Assembly: GCA_008694505.1 (NCBI GenBank)
Contig: VZDJ01000034.1
Location: 2,681,557-2,745,556 of the forward strand
Origin: Cyanoderma ruficeps
Taxonomy: Eukaryota > Chordata > Aves > Passeriformes > Timaliidae
Reading direction: 5' to 3'
DNA length: 64,000 bases
The notes under the pieces were generated by a model, which had not been told where the DNA came from, searched no databases, and was given only the letters and a program-made list of their open reading frames with translations. Made by a program: the position numbers and the translations under genes. Each line of letters opens with the position of its first letter. Within the stretch, counting starts at the first letter, position 1. This document shows, piece after piece, positions 46,566-60,999 of the stretch.

Positions 46566-49500
46566 TGCTCTGAGTTGCAGTGCTGTTTCCCAGCCTCTCC
46601 CTCTCCAGCGCCTGGCGGCACCAGCACTGGGCAGGTCGTGCTTGGGCTCAGCAGAGCAGGGCAGCTGAATTTACTGACTGCACAGCAGTGCCTGTATTGT
46701 GGGGTTTATTATTACATAAGGAAGGCCCACAAGATGGAGACTGGTCCCCTGAGGTGATGGTGGGTCATCCCACCTTGGTGGGGCACTGGAACAGAGGGGC
46801 TGCAGTGGCAGTGAACCACATTTGGGAGAAATATCTTGACCTGGAAGGCCCCAAAGTCTCTGTGGACACCCCGGGAACAGATGTGGCTCCAGAAGGAAGA
46901 AAATCTAGAAGGGATGTCTGTGTCTGCGCAGTGCTGACCCATCTCCCTGGGCTCAATGAGGAAGTTTCTTGGCTGTTTTATCCTGCACAGACCCACGCAT
47001 GCAGACAAGCAAAATAAACTGAACCCAAGGGCCTGATGGAGGCATGCCGAGGAAGTGTCTTGAGCAAGAACTGCTGAGAAGTGCCTAACACTGGAAAAAC
47101 ACCAGTGTGATTCACTTATTTCATAATCATTTAAGATAGCCAATACATAATTCAACAGCAATTTGAGAATCCTGGCTGGAACCAGGACCAAGAAGCCAAG
47201 CCTGGTCTCATAAACTCTGCTATAGAATCTCTGGCTGGTTGAACATGGTTTTTTGCTGAAAAATATAAGCTTTAAATTGAATTCCCCCGTGTGTAAACCA
47301 GATGCACCATTTTGCTCAGGAGTATTTTCTCTTTTCTCATTAGAAACTGCCAAACAACAGAGATTATTTTAATATCAAGTCGAACACAAAGTCCATTTAC
47401 TCCCAGACCTGCTGGGCAAGCCATGCTGCCAGCCCTGGCAGGGCTACCTGGGTCCTGAGCTTCTTCCAGGAAAGGACTGAGACTGACCCAGTGCCTGGGA
47501 TGGGGACGAGGGCTGGGAAGAAAGCACAAAGCAATCCTTGAGGAGGGTCCAGAGCAGCTCCTGGGGTCCCTGCCAAGAGAGCTGCACACCCAAAGTCAAA
47601 GCAGCCAAAGTCTTAGGCACACCAGTGGGAACCACAAAGAGCAGAAGGGCTGTCAAGAGGATGAGGAAGAAATGGCTGGGACCAGAGGTGCCTCTGTACC
47701 TGCCAGGGATGGAGCAGAGCCACCTCGAAAGGTGCCAGTGGGCTTGCCAGAGCACAGCCAGAGGCTCACACAAGGGACCAGGGCACAGGAGCACAGGAGG
47801 TCATGGCAATAAGACAATATTAAGCCCAAGGAATTGCAAAACGATTTGGTGAGACGTTTGCACCACACCTTTGCTTGAAGAAAGTAAGTTAAGGCCAGCT
47901 CTGAGCCATGCTGATGACTTTCAAAATTTTAATACACTGACTCTACTATCAGCATGCCAATTCTCCCTGTGAACATGCAAACAATCCACGTTTTGCAGTG
48001 GTTCCCAGTCACAGAGTGCGCCTGTGGAGGAGGCATCTGCAGAACCTGCTCCCATAGACTTAATGGGCTGCTCTGCCAGAGCCTATTTAGAATTCCAGGC
48101 AGCACTAATTTAGTTTTAATGGGCACAAATTCAATTCCAATGGCTAAAGTATGCAAATAACAAATAAAAGGGAACCACTGCTCCAGCAGCTGCTGGAGAG
48201 AAAATGAACGGGCGCCCAGCTGCCCACCTTGCCCCGAGCTGCTCTCTTCTCAACCCATCATCTCCAGCAGAAGCAGCCCCACGGCCACCCAGGCAGCTGG
48301 CAGGGACAGGGCTCGCCCCCGTACCACCAGCTGATGTATTTATTTGCCAAAGAGTGCAGAAATGACACTAAAGGGCCCTCAATAACACCAAGCCTCATTA
48401 AATTTTAATCAGGGCAGCCTCACACTCCCTCTTCAAACACCAAGGCGTTGCAAGGATGGGGATGCGATGTGGAGCCTCCAGTGGGGCAGAGGAACACCTT
48501 GGGAAGAGCCTTCCCAAAGCACCATCGCTGCCACTCTGCCCCTCAGACCTGGAGGAGACAGGCTGCTGCTCTGAGATGTGGCACTGGCATCACTCTGACC
48601 CTCCCTCATGACACCACTGCTCCTCCTTTCAGGGGATCCCACACAAGAGGCAGGTCTGTCCTACAGGGTCTTACAGGAACCAGCAGAATTGGATTTCGGC
48701 TTAGAGCAATACCATAAAGGGCTTTGGTTTCAAACTTGAGCTCTGAGCTGCAACTGGGGCAGATTTTATCAACACTCAACACCTGGTCCCCTCTGTACAA
48801 TTCAGGAACAGCACTGGCACCAATGTCTTCCCAACTGGGAGCCATTGGCATGGAGATTTACTCATGGGTATGCTGCATACATTCATCACGTTTGTGCCTC
48901 TTAACCAAGGGCTGGAACATCTGTGTACAGAGGTGTGTGAGTAAAAAATCCTTTCCTCATTAAATATCACACTGGCACAGCATGGTGGATGCAGCACAGT
49001 CAGTGACTCACACTCTTGAAGGTGGCTTCATTGCTTGTCATGGGGAGGAGGTGAAAAATAAAGACATTTGAGATAACTAACAAGCTGAGAACAGACCAGA
49101 GGAACAAACACCTGGCACAGCCCAAGCTGTTCTTTAGGTGAGCACAGGTTAGGTACCAGAAAGGAGCTGGAAAAGGCCAAGTCTTAGGTTTGGTACAGAA
49201 CAATACACCAAAGCAGCTGAGCAAACCTGTCAGGAGTTTTGTGGTACCAACCAAAGATCAAGTTTCCCCAGTCTGGGGAACTTTTTCACTCTGCTGCTAC
49301 AGAAGCTGAACTCAGATTGAGTTATGTCACCCAACTGCACAGGAAAAGTGCTGAATTAAACAGCTTAGTAACTTTACACACTCAAACCAGGGCAAAATAC
49401 CATAAAACATGCTGAACAATGGCTGCTTGAAGTAGATTTCTTTCCTAAAAATGGCTAAGGCAGCAGAAACTAAGAAGGCAAGCACCAAGAGTTTATGTCC

Positions 49501-52500
49501 TCTGTAGCAGTGGCAGACCTGGTCCCTCTTTGCAACATCATCTCTGCAGCCTCTCCTGAGATCACAGTGACTGCAAGGACACCAGAGGGAAACCAGATGT
49601 CAGCAGCTGGGAAACAGAGAAGCCTAGCTTTATCCTGGGGAACTGAAGATGCTTCTTGTTAAGCACTTCAACCTGTATTTAGCAAGAAAAGGCTGCAGCA
49701 ATTCCTGACTCCCATCCTCTTCCTGCACTGATTGCTTGTTTCCCAGCCATGGCAGTGAAAGCCTGGCCAAAGCACGAGGATTCTGAAAATGTTCAGCACC
49801 TTTGGGCATCCCCCTGCTCTGCCCCAGGCAGCATCACTCACTGCTGATCACCTGGGTCAAGCCATTCCTCCTCTGAACCGATTTACTCCTTGACAAAGGC
49901 TCATTATGTCACCAGAGCAGCACCAGAAAAACACTGGTGGATGAAGGATTCTGCAAGGACACTGTCAGAGCCTTCACAGGAAGCTGCCAGGCCTGGGAAG
50001 GAGACAGCAGGGTCTGGGATGGAGGGATGCAAGAATCTGCACACAGGGCTGAGCACATCCTGCCATGGCCCAGAGACTCTGCCATGGGATCTGTAGTTGT
50101 GTCACACAAAAAGCTGCTGGTTACAGTACAGATGCACCCTTGCCTCTCCTGCGTGGCACTGCAGGGAAAAGGGCACGCAGGGCTGTGCACTGTGGCTGGC
50201 GTGACACAGTTGTTGTGTGCAGTGACACTGTCCCCAGATGTGTCCCCAGCGCTGCAGAGCCAGCACTGAGGGCCAAGCACAGGTGAGACACAGCATTTGG
50301 GCCCAGGGAAGGCAACACCTGCAGGCACATGGGTGGGGCACACTGCCAAGCACACACCCTCCTGCTCCAAAAATCCTCCTCGCCCTGCCAATAAGCAAGG
50401 ACTCCTGGAAGGATTTTTCCAGCAATTGCCTCAGCAGACGTAGAAGGCATTAATATTGCTGTCTGCTCCCTGCAGGTGCACTGAGCCTTGTGCTGCCCAT
50501 ATGCTGCATTGCTCCCATCAGAGGAACATCAGCATCCTCCCGCCGTGGCTTACATTCAGCTCTAACGTGTTTCAAGATGGGGTTTTCCCTTAAAAAAAAA
50601 ATAGAATTCAAACTGGGAAGTGGTTTCTAGGAATCTCTCCAGTTTGGCACTGAAGGGCTGGCACTGAGGGCCCACAGCTTCAGCAAGCAGGAGCCTGCAT
50701 CATGTTGCCTTCCCCAGCTCCAGATCCAGTGCTGCCCCGGCTGCTGTGCAGCAGCCATCAGCCCAGGGCTGCCTCCTTCTCTGCCCTTTTTCCTTGGCCT
50801 GGCTGTACCTGACTCTGTCAGCACAAGGATTAAGGTCAGGTAAAGAGCCATAGGTAGGGATCAGGCTCTGGTAGCAGCAGCAAAACTGATAAAGTTTCTC
50901 CCTTCTGCTCCAGGCACAGCAACCAACACTTCCTTGACCTCAGCTGCCGTAAATACTTATTGTGGGATTCACACACATTCATAATATCACAAAATGGAAA
51001 TTGAGGTGAAATCACTGAGATGAAATCACTGGGACATCTTACTGCAGACACAAGGAACGCCCAGTGCAGGTGTTCCTTAGCCCACACAAAGAATCCAAGC
51101 TGTGTTGTGCACCACGTGCAGGGTCCCCCCTGTCCCCAGTGACCCCAGCAGAGCCCTCCAGACACTCCAGGCACTACACTGGAGGAGTCCCAGGAGCAGC
51201 CACAGCTGGAGACGTGCAGATGACCTGCCGGGCATCCAGCACACCTCACCTGCCTTCTGCCAACAACAGGGGGGCACCCTTGGCTTGTCCCTTTGTCCAG
51301 TTACCCCGGACAGAATGAATGTGTCCTCATTTACGAGGATAATAACTTGCGAGGTGTAAAGAGCTTTCTACCTCAGGAAATTGAATCTTATTCAAATTCA
51401 ACAAAGATAATGGGAGCGGAAGAAATGCACATCATCAGGGCACAGCGGACAGGGAATGGACTGGGTGAGCCTGATCAATGGCTGCACTTACTGCAGCTGA
51501 AAAAAAAGGAGAGCCTGGGTCTTTTCAAACCTTGGGCTGCACAATATAATTCTAACACCATGGGATTATCACAATCAGGCGTTTTTCAAAGACTGTATCT
51601 TGAGTACTTTACATCAGTGATTTCAGTTTAAATCTGAGTTCACAATATGATTTCTATTTATAGGCTCACATTCTATTTTTGAGAAAAAGACGAGTTTATT
51701 TCAAAAGTAATACCTAGTGTGATGAAAGATGGTATTTCCAGAAGAATTAATCTCTAAGACGAGGAGCACTGTTCACCTGAAATATAATTTTATAATTAAT
51801 TGCTGCAAGATTGCCTTCCAATGGCAGAAGACCTCTTTAAAAAGTCTCTTCAAATCAGGGCAGTAACTCTGGACTTTTTATTGTAGCACATCTAATTTTG
51901 GAAAGCACCAACTACACAGGCGAATGCTAATACAGCCAGGAACAATAATATGTGCATTCTCCCCAGAAAGGAGGTGCCCAGGAAAGAAGAACGTCAATGC
52001 TCAAAGCATGGATGAGAAGGCAAACCTGAGAGGGAGGATCCAAAAACACAGCACCATGCAAAGCCCCATCTCCTGTCCCAGGGATTCTGAGCAAAGGGCC
52101 TGTCACACATCTCGCTCATCTTCATCAGACAGGGAAACACAAACAGCATTCCTCTCCTTCAGTGCTTCCCCAGCAAAGAGACCTCGTTCCCTCCTTTGGG
52201 AGACTGCTGTGCCCTTGGCTCTGGGGTGGCATTTCACACTCCTGTTTCCTAATATTGGAAACTGGCACAGCATGACACCTCTCTCCTGGCTGTGCAGCCT
52301 CAGTCCCTCAGCAAGGACACGGTCAGTGCCGCATGTGGGAGTAATCACTGGGGGCATCACATTTTCACACAGACCACAAGGAGTAAATAGAAGAAAAATC
52401 AGCTACTGCTAATTACATCTTGACGTTCTCACCTTCAAGCTTTTAAATCACAAGTGACATTTCCAAATCAATCCTATTCTTTTTTGGAGAGTTTAACAAG

Positions 52501-53449
52501 AAACATTCAGTCTCCAAGAGCACTTGGATTTATTTCTTCAGTAATTTGACAAGAACCCATTAAAATCTACTGGAGGTTGCTTTACCCCCCACAGAGAGAA
52601 TTTAGTCCAAGGGCTTTTTCACAGTTGCCTTTTGGTAAAAAATGTAAATGGAAACACATTGTAACAGGGCAAGTAATGAGCAACTGGTAATGAACAACTC
52701 TAAAATGCTAATCCGAGCATTCTTTCCATTCTGCACCTGATGCTGAGCTGTACCAGAAGTGCAGAAGCACCTGTAGCAGCTTCACCCCACACTGCAGTGC
52801 AAAGCATCTGATCTGCTTCCTAGAGCGAGTCCTAAGCTGGGAATGCCTTCCTCCTCAGGCTAAGAGGAGAGTAACCTCTGGATCCCAGGTTTTCTCTTGT
52901 CAAGAAGAGAAATGTTCAGTTCTCCAGCAGGTTAAAGGTGCTTCCCCATCATGTCCTGCTGCAGCTTTTCCACTGGCGTTTGACTCAATGCTGCACACTT
53001 CATTTACAATTCAGCTTTGCAGAGCAGGGCTTAACTAAGGTTATTTAGCACCACTTTGGGCCTGCAGCTGAAAAAAGCCACCATCTCCAGAAAAGGTGCA
53101 AACCTTTTCTAAAAGACCTTCTGATTAGCAATATTTACCAGAGAAAGTAATTGGGAGAGTCAACACCCTGAGTCTACAAGGAGATCAAAGTGCAGATACA
53201 GTCACAAACCATCAGCTGATTGTGAGCTTTCTTTGATTGCTGCCAGTGGATCCCCAGCAATTAATTCCTTATCACGATGCCCCCAGCTTTATGCCTAGCC
53301 AAGGAACATACAAAGTGAGTGTCAGTCACAGGATAATTATGGGATGAAATAGGCACCACTCTTCCTGCTCTGAGCCGTGGCACCCCTCAGCAGGAACAGC
53401 CTGGGTCTAGTCAGCTTCATTAGGTATTGTCTAGAGCCCTAATCCTCAT

Positions 53450-53720
53450 TTGTTTGCATCAATAACACATTCAAAGGGTTTATCTAACTTGCAAATGTGA
53501 ATTCATTTATTGGTCCCATAAGCAAGAAAGAGCTGTGACCAGGGAAGTGTTTCGTGTTACAGGTTGGGCACTAAACCAGAATGACTTGCTGGAATTTCAA
53601 CAATTACAACCTAACATAAATGTTTATATTCGTGTAATTTCATTGTAATAATGAATTTTACCATAACATTGCCTGGAATTTTAAAGACACATATTCCTTA
53701 CAAGAGCGGTGCAAACACGT
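53450..53720. promoter_or_regulatory. Candidate conserved non-coding element
   Basis: A long AT-rich stretch with many ATTA/TAAT cores and no simple repeat or transposon. It includes GTAATTTCATTGTAATAATG, a pair of half-sites 10 bp apart. The call is from composition only. Confidence 0.3.
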
Positions 53721-56700
53721 GAACATTAAGAGATTTGTTTCCACAGAATTAACTTAGAAATAAAGTTAAGCAACAGAGTCAATAGAGAGCAATTTGCAGA
53801 GGCTTGGCAAACCACCTGTGTTGACCCTCAATTCCTCCTCAGAATACCAGTATTTTTCTACACAGCAAATTTCAATTATAGTTGCCTTTTCTGATCTCAC
53901 TTTTTACAATGACATATCCAACTTTGGTGTTCCTAGTCAGTAAAAATGGTCCTCCCTGCATTTTCTGCCCTGGCTGTACAGTATGAAGCAATACTGAATG
54001 CTGCTGTTCCACCTGAGATTACAGGTCATCCCACATCCTGAATTTTCTTCTTGCTGTCTTGCTGAAAACCTGTGCAAGGATGCAGCAAACCCTCACAAAA
54101 ATGGAAAAAGCTCAGAGAGAAAAAAACCATCTGGGACTGATAAGATTCAGATTCTGCCATTAACCGGATTACATCCTATAAAAACTACCTGAAAATAGTG
54201 ACAAACCTGTCTGAAATGGCCACCACCCATAGCAAAAGCTGCCTGCCAGTGCCACAGCTGTCACTAGCTCTGCAGAGCTTCTGAAAGCTTTTTTGTAGCA
54301 ATGAGACTTATTGAAGATGGCAGGGCAATAATCTGCCATAACAACACGCTCAGAGGTTTCTGCCAGTTCACTGAGACATGGGAAAGCTCAGGGATGTTCT
54401 GCCAAAAGGGTCAAAGTCCTCCAGGCCTTACTGGCTGCGCATAGAAGAAAATCAAGACCTGCCATTTGCTTCAAGGAAAACAGAGGAAGTGGGGACTAAG
54501 AGAAGATTAATTTCTTTGACAATTCATGCATCACTGTGATGGCATTCCCTGTGTCAGCAGAGCTTTCTTCACCTGTTTGGAGGGGCAGGAGGGGGCTCAG
54601 ACAGTTCAATCTTGTTGGATTGAAAATTAATGCTCTGAACTGGACAGTGGCGTAAAGAAAAGCCAGTGGCAGAGCCCACGTTGGTGGGAACTCATCACCC
54701 ACATGTCCTCAGCAGAATTTTGATGTGATTCTCACTAAAGGGAGGACCAGTCAATTTCTTGCTTGAGGCAATTAAGAAGTGATTAGGCTAAGGCCAAGAC
54801 GCCCAGCTTTGTGCTCCCCACCTGCTGGAGCTGCTGGCTGGAGTGGAACTGTCCTGGAGTGGGTCTGGGTGACAGCACCTGACACCTGCACACCCCAGGG
54901 TCACCTCAGTGAGATGCACCCATGGCAGCAGCACCCTGAGCCTTTGGAAGATGCTGACTCACACTCTCACCCATTACTTAACTCTTCCAGGCAGCAACAC
55001 ATTTGGGACTGTGGAATGAATTCTCATTATATTTCTGAATAATTATGAGAATCAGCTGAAGTATGGATTTAAAAAGAGGCTCCCCAAATTCAAATAAATC
55101 CCCCAAAAGATGGAGCAATAGCTGTATCCAGAGACAGAGGAAAGTTTGCCTCCTCTGTCTCCCCTTCTCCCACCATTTCAAACCCTTTGATTCCCCTCCA
55201 GGCTTCCAACACATCAAACATTAAAGGACTAACACTATTTTGAGCACACAACAACCCTAAAGTTCAAGATATTCTGCAGATGGATTTTAAAATCTTTTAA
55301 TCCATTGTGAAGCCAAAATCCTGCCGTAAACACTCTCTGGCATGCTCCAGTTAGCCGCTCATGCAGAGAGAAAAAAAGCCTTTCCAGCTTACTCTGCAGA
55401 TGACCTTGCAGTCCCCCCATCCCATGTTTCATGAACCTCAGGGGACCAGCAAGGAATCAGATAAAAGGATTTCATTTATTTTTGCTGGCATTGTTTTATG
55501 AAGCTTTCATTTTATCGACACCTTAACTTCAAACCATTTTCAAACACCCAGCAAGGCACCAGAGATCAGCAGATATTCAAGGGACATGCTGAAGGTGTCT
55601 TGTCTTTGTTCCCATCAACCCTTCCTGTGAAGGGAACTCTATCTTGCACGTGTGCTGAGCTTTAACCTAAATACTGGTGGCCCCATGTTGCTGCTCTCCT
55701 GTTGTTCTGCCCATGCCAGTGACACCCTTTGCTGAGGAATGAGCCATGCTGGAGAGCTAATTAAAGATCTGCAATTAAGCCTCACATGGTCCTGAAAGCT
55801 ATTTCATCACAAGGCTAAACTCTGACCTCATTTCCCCAACAGAAGTCATAGCAAAAATCGTATCAGATGTTTTTGCCCAGCTTTCCAGACAAGTAGATGC
55901 TCTCTCCTGACACTCTGCATGCTCACACGTTATCTTTTTCCTGGCTTTGCAGGCAGGGAACATGGAAGATGCATGGCTGGTACTGCTGGAAATGGAAGGC
56001 AGCTGTTTTCCCAGGGGCTAGAGAGATGCTGAGGATGCTGAGTGCGTGGGGGGTGATTACTGGCTACCTGCTTCCCACACCACAATATGCAAACACTTCA
56101 TTTAAGAGGCTCATATATCACCAGTCTCTCAAGCTCCCGCCTGAGCATCCTGTTATCTGTTCTCCTCCACATGACAGAAATACAGGGATCTCTCTGGAAG
56201 CCAGGCAGGAGGTAAATTCATGACCTTTTGGCTCTAGGAAGGGGAATGATTTTGTGTGGCATACCTCCCTCCAGCACACACTTTGCTGCCAGGATCAGGG
56301 ATCTTGCTTTGTCCCCAACAGACTGATTTCCCAATTAACAGTACACTGCCAATCAGTCAGACCAGTTAAATTCAACAAGGAAATACAAACGTTTTTCAAA
56401 GCATTAGGTTCTTTTAACAGCCCATCCCCTTCAAATACGAAACCATAAAGGCAAAGTGCCTCTGGGGCACCTGCTGCTGCTGCAGCACATGCCCTGCTCA
56501 GGCCCTCAACCCTCCCCTGGGGCTGACACCAGGCTTCACAGTCACTGTGTCCTGCCCATGCTGGCAGCCCCAGCCCCAGCCCAGGCCCCTGTGACAGGCT
56601 CAGCTGGGGCCTGTTTCCTCTGCCAGCGTGTCCCCCTCTGGAGAGAGGGGCACTGCATGCTGGGTCTCACAGTTTCCTTCTGCTTTTGATTCACAGCTCA

Positions 56701-57593
56701 ACCTGCCATGCTCCCCCCCAGCAACTCTGTCTGCGTGTGACTGTCTGTGCAGCCACATCTCTCCTGTGTTTCTTCCACCCAGAACAGCCCTTGGACCAGC
56801 ACCCTCAGAGTTTTCTGAGAGCCATCAGAAAAAAACAGAACCCTGAGCTTTGTTCCAAAAAGCCATCCAAGGCTTCTCAGAGCTATATTCAGGTCCAGAA
56901 AGCTCCAGCTGAAACTCGTACACAGCAAAATGTGCTGGGTTTATCCTTGTTCCTAATGGGTATTTAGTCATTTAATAAATACAGTTGCTACTCAATGAAG
57001 TTATTGAAGCCTGAGGCATCTGGGAGCTCTTCCTGCAAATCTGGGACAAGGAGAACGAGAGGCCTTGCAAGGGATGTCTGCTGGGAGGTTGGGTCTGCTG
57101 CAAACCAGCCAGCGAGGTCCCAGGGAAGGGCTCTCCTTACCTTGCACTTGACCCTCACACCCTCCCTGTCACTGTGTCACACATCAGTGCCAAAACAGCA
57201 TCAGGAGAGTGCTCAGATAATGGTGCATTTACAATTATAATTGCTCATGTCCAGGAGTAATCCAGTTTAAGCCCTTTACCATCTCAAATATTTAGAGAAA
57301 TCCTGCCAGCTGCCTGGAGGGGAGAAAGTTAGGAGCCCTGGGAGAGCACAACAGATTTTCATCTTTCCAGCCTTGACAGCCTTTCACACATAAATATCCT
57401 CTCAGCCCTGCTTCCCCCACTCTTCATGACAGAGCCACTGTCCTGCCTGCTGACTGGCAGTCCCAAGTCTCACTGAATCCTAAATGTGGCCCCCACCCCA
57501 CAGAGCCCCAAACCCCCACAGCAGCCCTACCCTGGCAGCATGCTCCAGAGAGAGGCTTCCATTTGGCTGGGATATGGACTTTTAACTTTTACC

Positions 57594-57610
57594 TTTTTTT
57601 TTTTTTTTTT
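57594..57610. repeat. Poly-T tract (17 bp)
   Basis: Seventeen uninterrupted T residues. No adjacent retrocopy body or target duplication was recognised. Confidence 0.9.
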
Positions 57611-59502
57611 GGAAGTAGGCAGCATATGTACATCTCCTGGACCCCCACCTCCACCAGCACCCCAGATGAGCAATTCCAGCAGTTTTCCTTCTTTCACAAA
57701 GACCCCTCCTGCCATGCAAGATCTTTGGGCAGAGGGCCTGCAGACCTGCAGGTTCTAAGAGCTGTAGAGTTCATCCTGAAAATTTCTCTTTTCCTGTTTT
57801 CCTAGCTCTTAAGGCCAGGGAATAGCAGCGCTCACACCAATCCTATCACCCAGCCCAGTGATGGAGATGGTGTATTCCAGTCCTCAGCAGGGACCCTGAT
57901 GGAGCAGGACCAACATCTCCCCAAACACAGCACATTCCAGAGGGACAGGTCCAGCACAGCTCTCAGTCTCTCAGTAACTACATTCACCATTCACACAGCA
58001 AACACATGTGCAAGTTTTCATTTTGCTGACTTGGGCCCTGTGAGGTCTGTCTCTTGTTGAGCTTTTTTTATCTGCTGCAACTGCCTCAATGCAAAGTGCA
58101 GTTAATAGGCTGTGACCAAATCACTGTGTGACTGCCTCTCTGAGCTTTGTCCTCTCACCAGAATCTCTCCTCTAAATCTCTGTCATTTCCCACCTTTAAA
58201 GCAAAAGGACCACGGCTGGCTGCATGCTAGCACTGCTCATCACAGAACTGAACAGTGTCCCCATGTTCCCAGATCTGGACATTCTTTACCCTGCAAGCCT
58301 TCTTCTCTCACCTTCTTTTCATGCAAAAGCTTGCTTTTCAACTCAAACATGTGCTGACAGCTCTACCCATCTCTAATCACCATGTTCGGATTAATTTCTG
58401 TGACCAATGTTCATCAATATTTATTACCCTGCAAAACTTCTCAAATCAAAGTGGTGATGAAACTTGCAGGTAATGATTTTATAATTCCTTTCAGATGATT
58501 GATAAAATATTGAATACTACTCCAAAGCAACCTCAAAGGGACACTGCCAGAACTGCTGTGACAAACTGATAAGCTTCTCATTAGCAAGTAAGTGGCAAGA
58601 TCCACCAGTGGCTACTGGAAACCAACAGTCCTTGCACATGGGGTTGATGTTTACACCATGGGGTTATGTTTATGCCAAAGAAGACCATGGCTCCAAGTCA
58701 AACGCTTAATCCTCTCCCAGCCTGAGGTTCCCAGCAGGACAGGCCTGTGTGAGAGGCAGGAATGTCACCCCCAGTCACTGACAGTGACACAGCATTGCCT
58801 CGATTAGTGACAGGACAGTCTCTACAAGGAGCAACAGACGCTCTTTCCGACAGTAACTCCTGAAGGGTGGCGGAGCAGACCATGGACATCTCCACTTCTG
58901 AATCCATGCAATGGGAGCTGAGGCTCCTTCCAAAGACTGCTCCATGTTCCTGAAGCATGCTCACCCCAGGGTCCATGCAAGACCTGGACAGGAGAGCTGT
59001 GCAGGATGTGAAGGGTATTTTTAGCACTGCAGCTGGACACAAGCAGAATATTGAAAAATACATTTCCACATGCCTCACTAAAATAACATCCAGCATTTCT
59101 CTACTTTGCATCACAACTCCCAGTCATCAGAGCACCAGTGACTCCCTGGTGTGGGGGATTAGATTAAAAAATTATCATACTGGCTTCCTACGCTTTCTCC
59201 ATTTGCCATCTAATGCTATTCTGGAGCCCAACAGGATGGAAAACCTTTGCATCTGATGAATGCAGACAGGCTGATATTAAGAACTGTGGCAGTTTTGTCA
59301 GCAAGAAACTATCAGGCCATCAATGCAATATTAAAGAGACAACACTTGGAGCTCTCCTGAGCTTTTGTGTGAGCACAACCATGGCAGAGTGGATTGCCCG
59401 TCAATATTGCACTGCCAGAGAGAACCATTCATCATTACTGCTTCAACCTGGTAGGATGGAGCACTGTTGAGAACACAGGTCTTGTCCAACTTGGAAATCT
59501 CA

Positions 59503-59945
59503 GACTCAGTCACAGAAGAGTTGAGGTTGGAAGTGCCCTCTGGAGATCATCCCATCCAACCCTCCTGCCAAGGCAGAGTCAGTTGGAGCAGGTGACACAG
59601 GAAGGCATCCAGGAGGGTTTGGAATGTCTCCAGAGAGAGACTCCACACCTTCCCTGGGAAGCTGCTCCAGTGCTCTGCCACCCTCCATTGAAAGAAATTC
59701 TTCCTCATGTTGAGGTGGAACTTCTTGTGGTTTAGTTTCTGGCCATTACTCTTTGTCCTGTCACTGGGCACCACTGAAAGCAGCCTGGCACCATCCTTTG
59801 ACATCCACCTTAGAGACATTTATAGTCATTAATGCGATGCCCTCTCAGTCTTCTCTTCTCTAGACTAAACAGGTCCAGCTTCCTAAGTCTCACATCATAA
59901 GAGAGATGCTGCAGACCCCTCATCATCTCTGTGGGTGTCTGCCAT
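59503..59945 (-). mobile_element. CR1 LINE fragment, 3' end
   Basis: The sequence matches the reverse complement of the avian CR1 3' region as remembered. In order: GTTGAGGTTGGAAG near the 3' end, then GGAGATCATCCCATCCAACC, AGACTCCACACCTTCCCTGG, CCAGTGCTCTGCCACCCTCC, TTCTTCCTCATGTTGAGGTGG, CTTTGTCCTGTCACTGGGCA, TTATAGTCATTAATGCGATG and TCTTCTCTTCTCTAGACTAA. The element is sense on the minus strand, truncated at its 5' side, as is usual for CR1, and moderately diverged, so it is an old insertion. It has no usable coding frame. CR1 is the dominant LINE of bird genomes and supports the avian assignment. Confidence 0.93.
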
Positions 59946-60999
59946 CAGCCACGGTGGTCGGAGCTATCAGCACCAGGGAAGCTCTCTGGCATCTTTTCTC
60001 ATTTCCCAATTTATGTAAGATGTTTTCCTCACAATGGAATTGCACTTTTTTTTTACAGAAGTGGCAGCAGGGCATCCCCAACTAAGTGAAAATGGCTTGG
60101 GAAAGGATGTGCAGGCTGGCTTCAGCACATCCCCTGGATACCAGAGGAAGTGGCCGTGAGTGCCCAAAGCCCCGTCCCTCCTGCACCACCTGCTTCTCCC
60201 CTTGCCATGGCAGTTGTTTTCACCAGGAAAACAACACTTGAGGTGCTGGCTCTGTGTGTGATGTAAGGAAAGCGGGGAGGAGCATTCATCAGCAAAACCC
60301 AAAACAGCCAGAAACATGGTGGGTTTGTCAGATGGGTCTGGTGAGCTGAACTCTCTGCAGACATTTATCTAAGTCAAAGATAACAGGTTGCCCTGCAATG
60401 GGAAAAAGAGAACTGGTCTATGTTCCACTCATCCCTGGTGTGTTGTCAGGTGTGTGCTGGCACTGCTGGGGGAGAAGGGGGAGCAGGGAAGGTGCTCCAG
60501 GGTAATAAGCTCCAAAGGGACCAGAAGGTATGGCGCAGAGAGAGAGCCACTCTTCATCCTGGGGCACCTTCTGCTTCCTAGCAGGATGATGAAGAGCTTG
60601 CATACCTAGAGCTGGCTGAGATGTTGCTGCAATAAGAAGATCCTATGACTGTCCTTATACTCCTGATTGCAGAAAAATGTCCTACATACAAGTAGAAAAG
60701 ATGCCACCAGCAGCCTCCTCTTTGCAGTCCCCATCCAGAAGCGCCTGATGTATTTCCTTCTTCCTTGCTTAACATTCCTACAAATTCCTTCAGGCCTGCC
60801 ACTGTTATTTTGCATTAGTTTTACAGTCCTCTCCTGCAGCACCAGTTTAATGAGAGTGCAGCTTCAATTAATCTTTCCCCAGAGGGAAAGGGTCAACCCA
60901 CGCACGTGAGGAATTTCTGATCCGGTTACGCAGGAAGGGAGAGATCTCCTCTGACAACTTCTAACAGCACAGAAAAATTAATTCCCCTTTCCCACAGAA

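Larger units (their letters stand above)
42023..59502 (-). other. Long CAMTA1 intron, upstream part (no gene seen)
   Basis: Intron-like sequence. It mixes GC-richer CpG-poor stretches (for example 50100-51290) with repeat-free AT-rich blocks at 45175-45345, 46375-46565, 47095-47170, 48070-48175, 51295-51450, 52425-52590 and 53450-53720. A 17-bp T run sits at 57594-57610. No exon, RNA gene or transposon was recognised. Confidence 0.5.

Noticed and set aside
46712..47353. 213-codon minus-strand frame
   Set aside because: It is long but without any recognisable motif, splice context or compositional bias; taken as chance in a CpG-poor intron.
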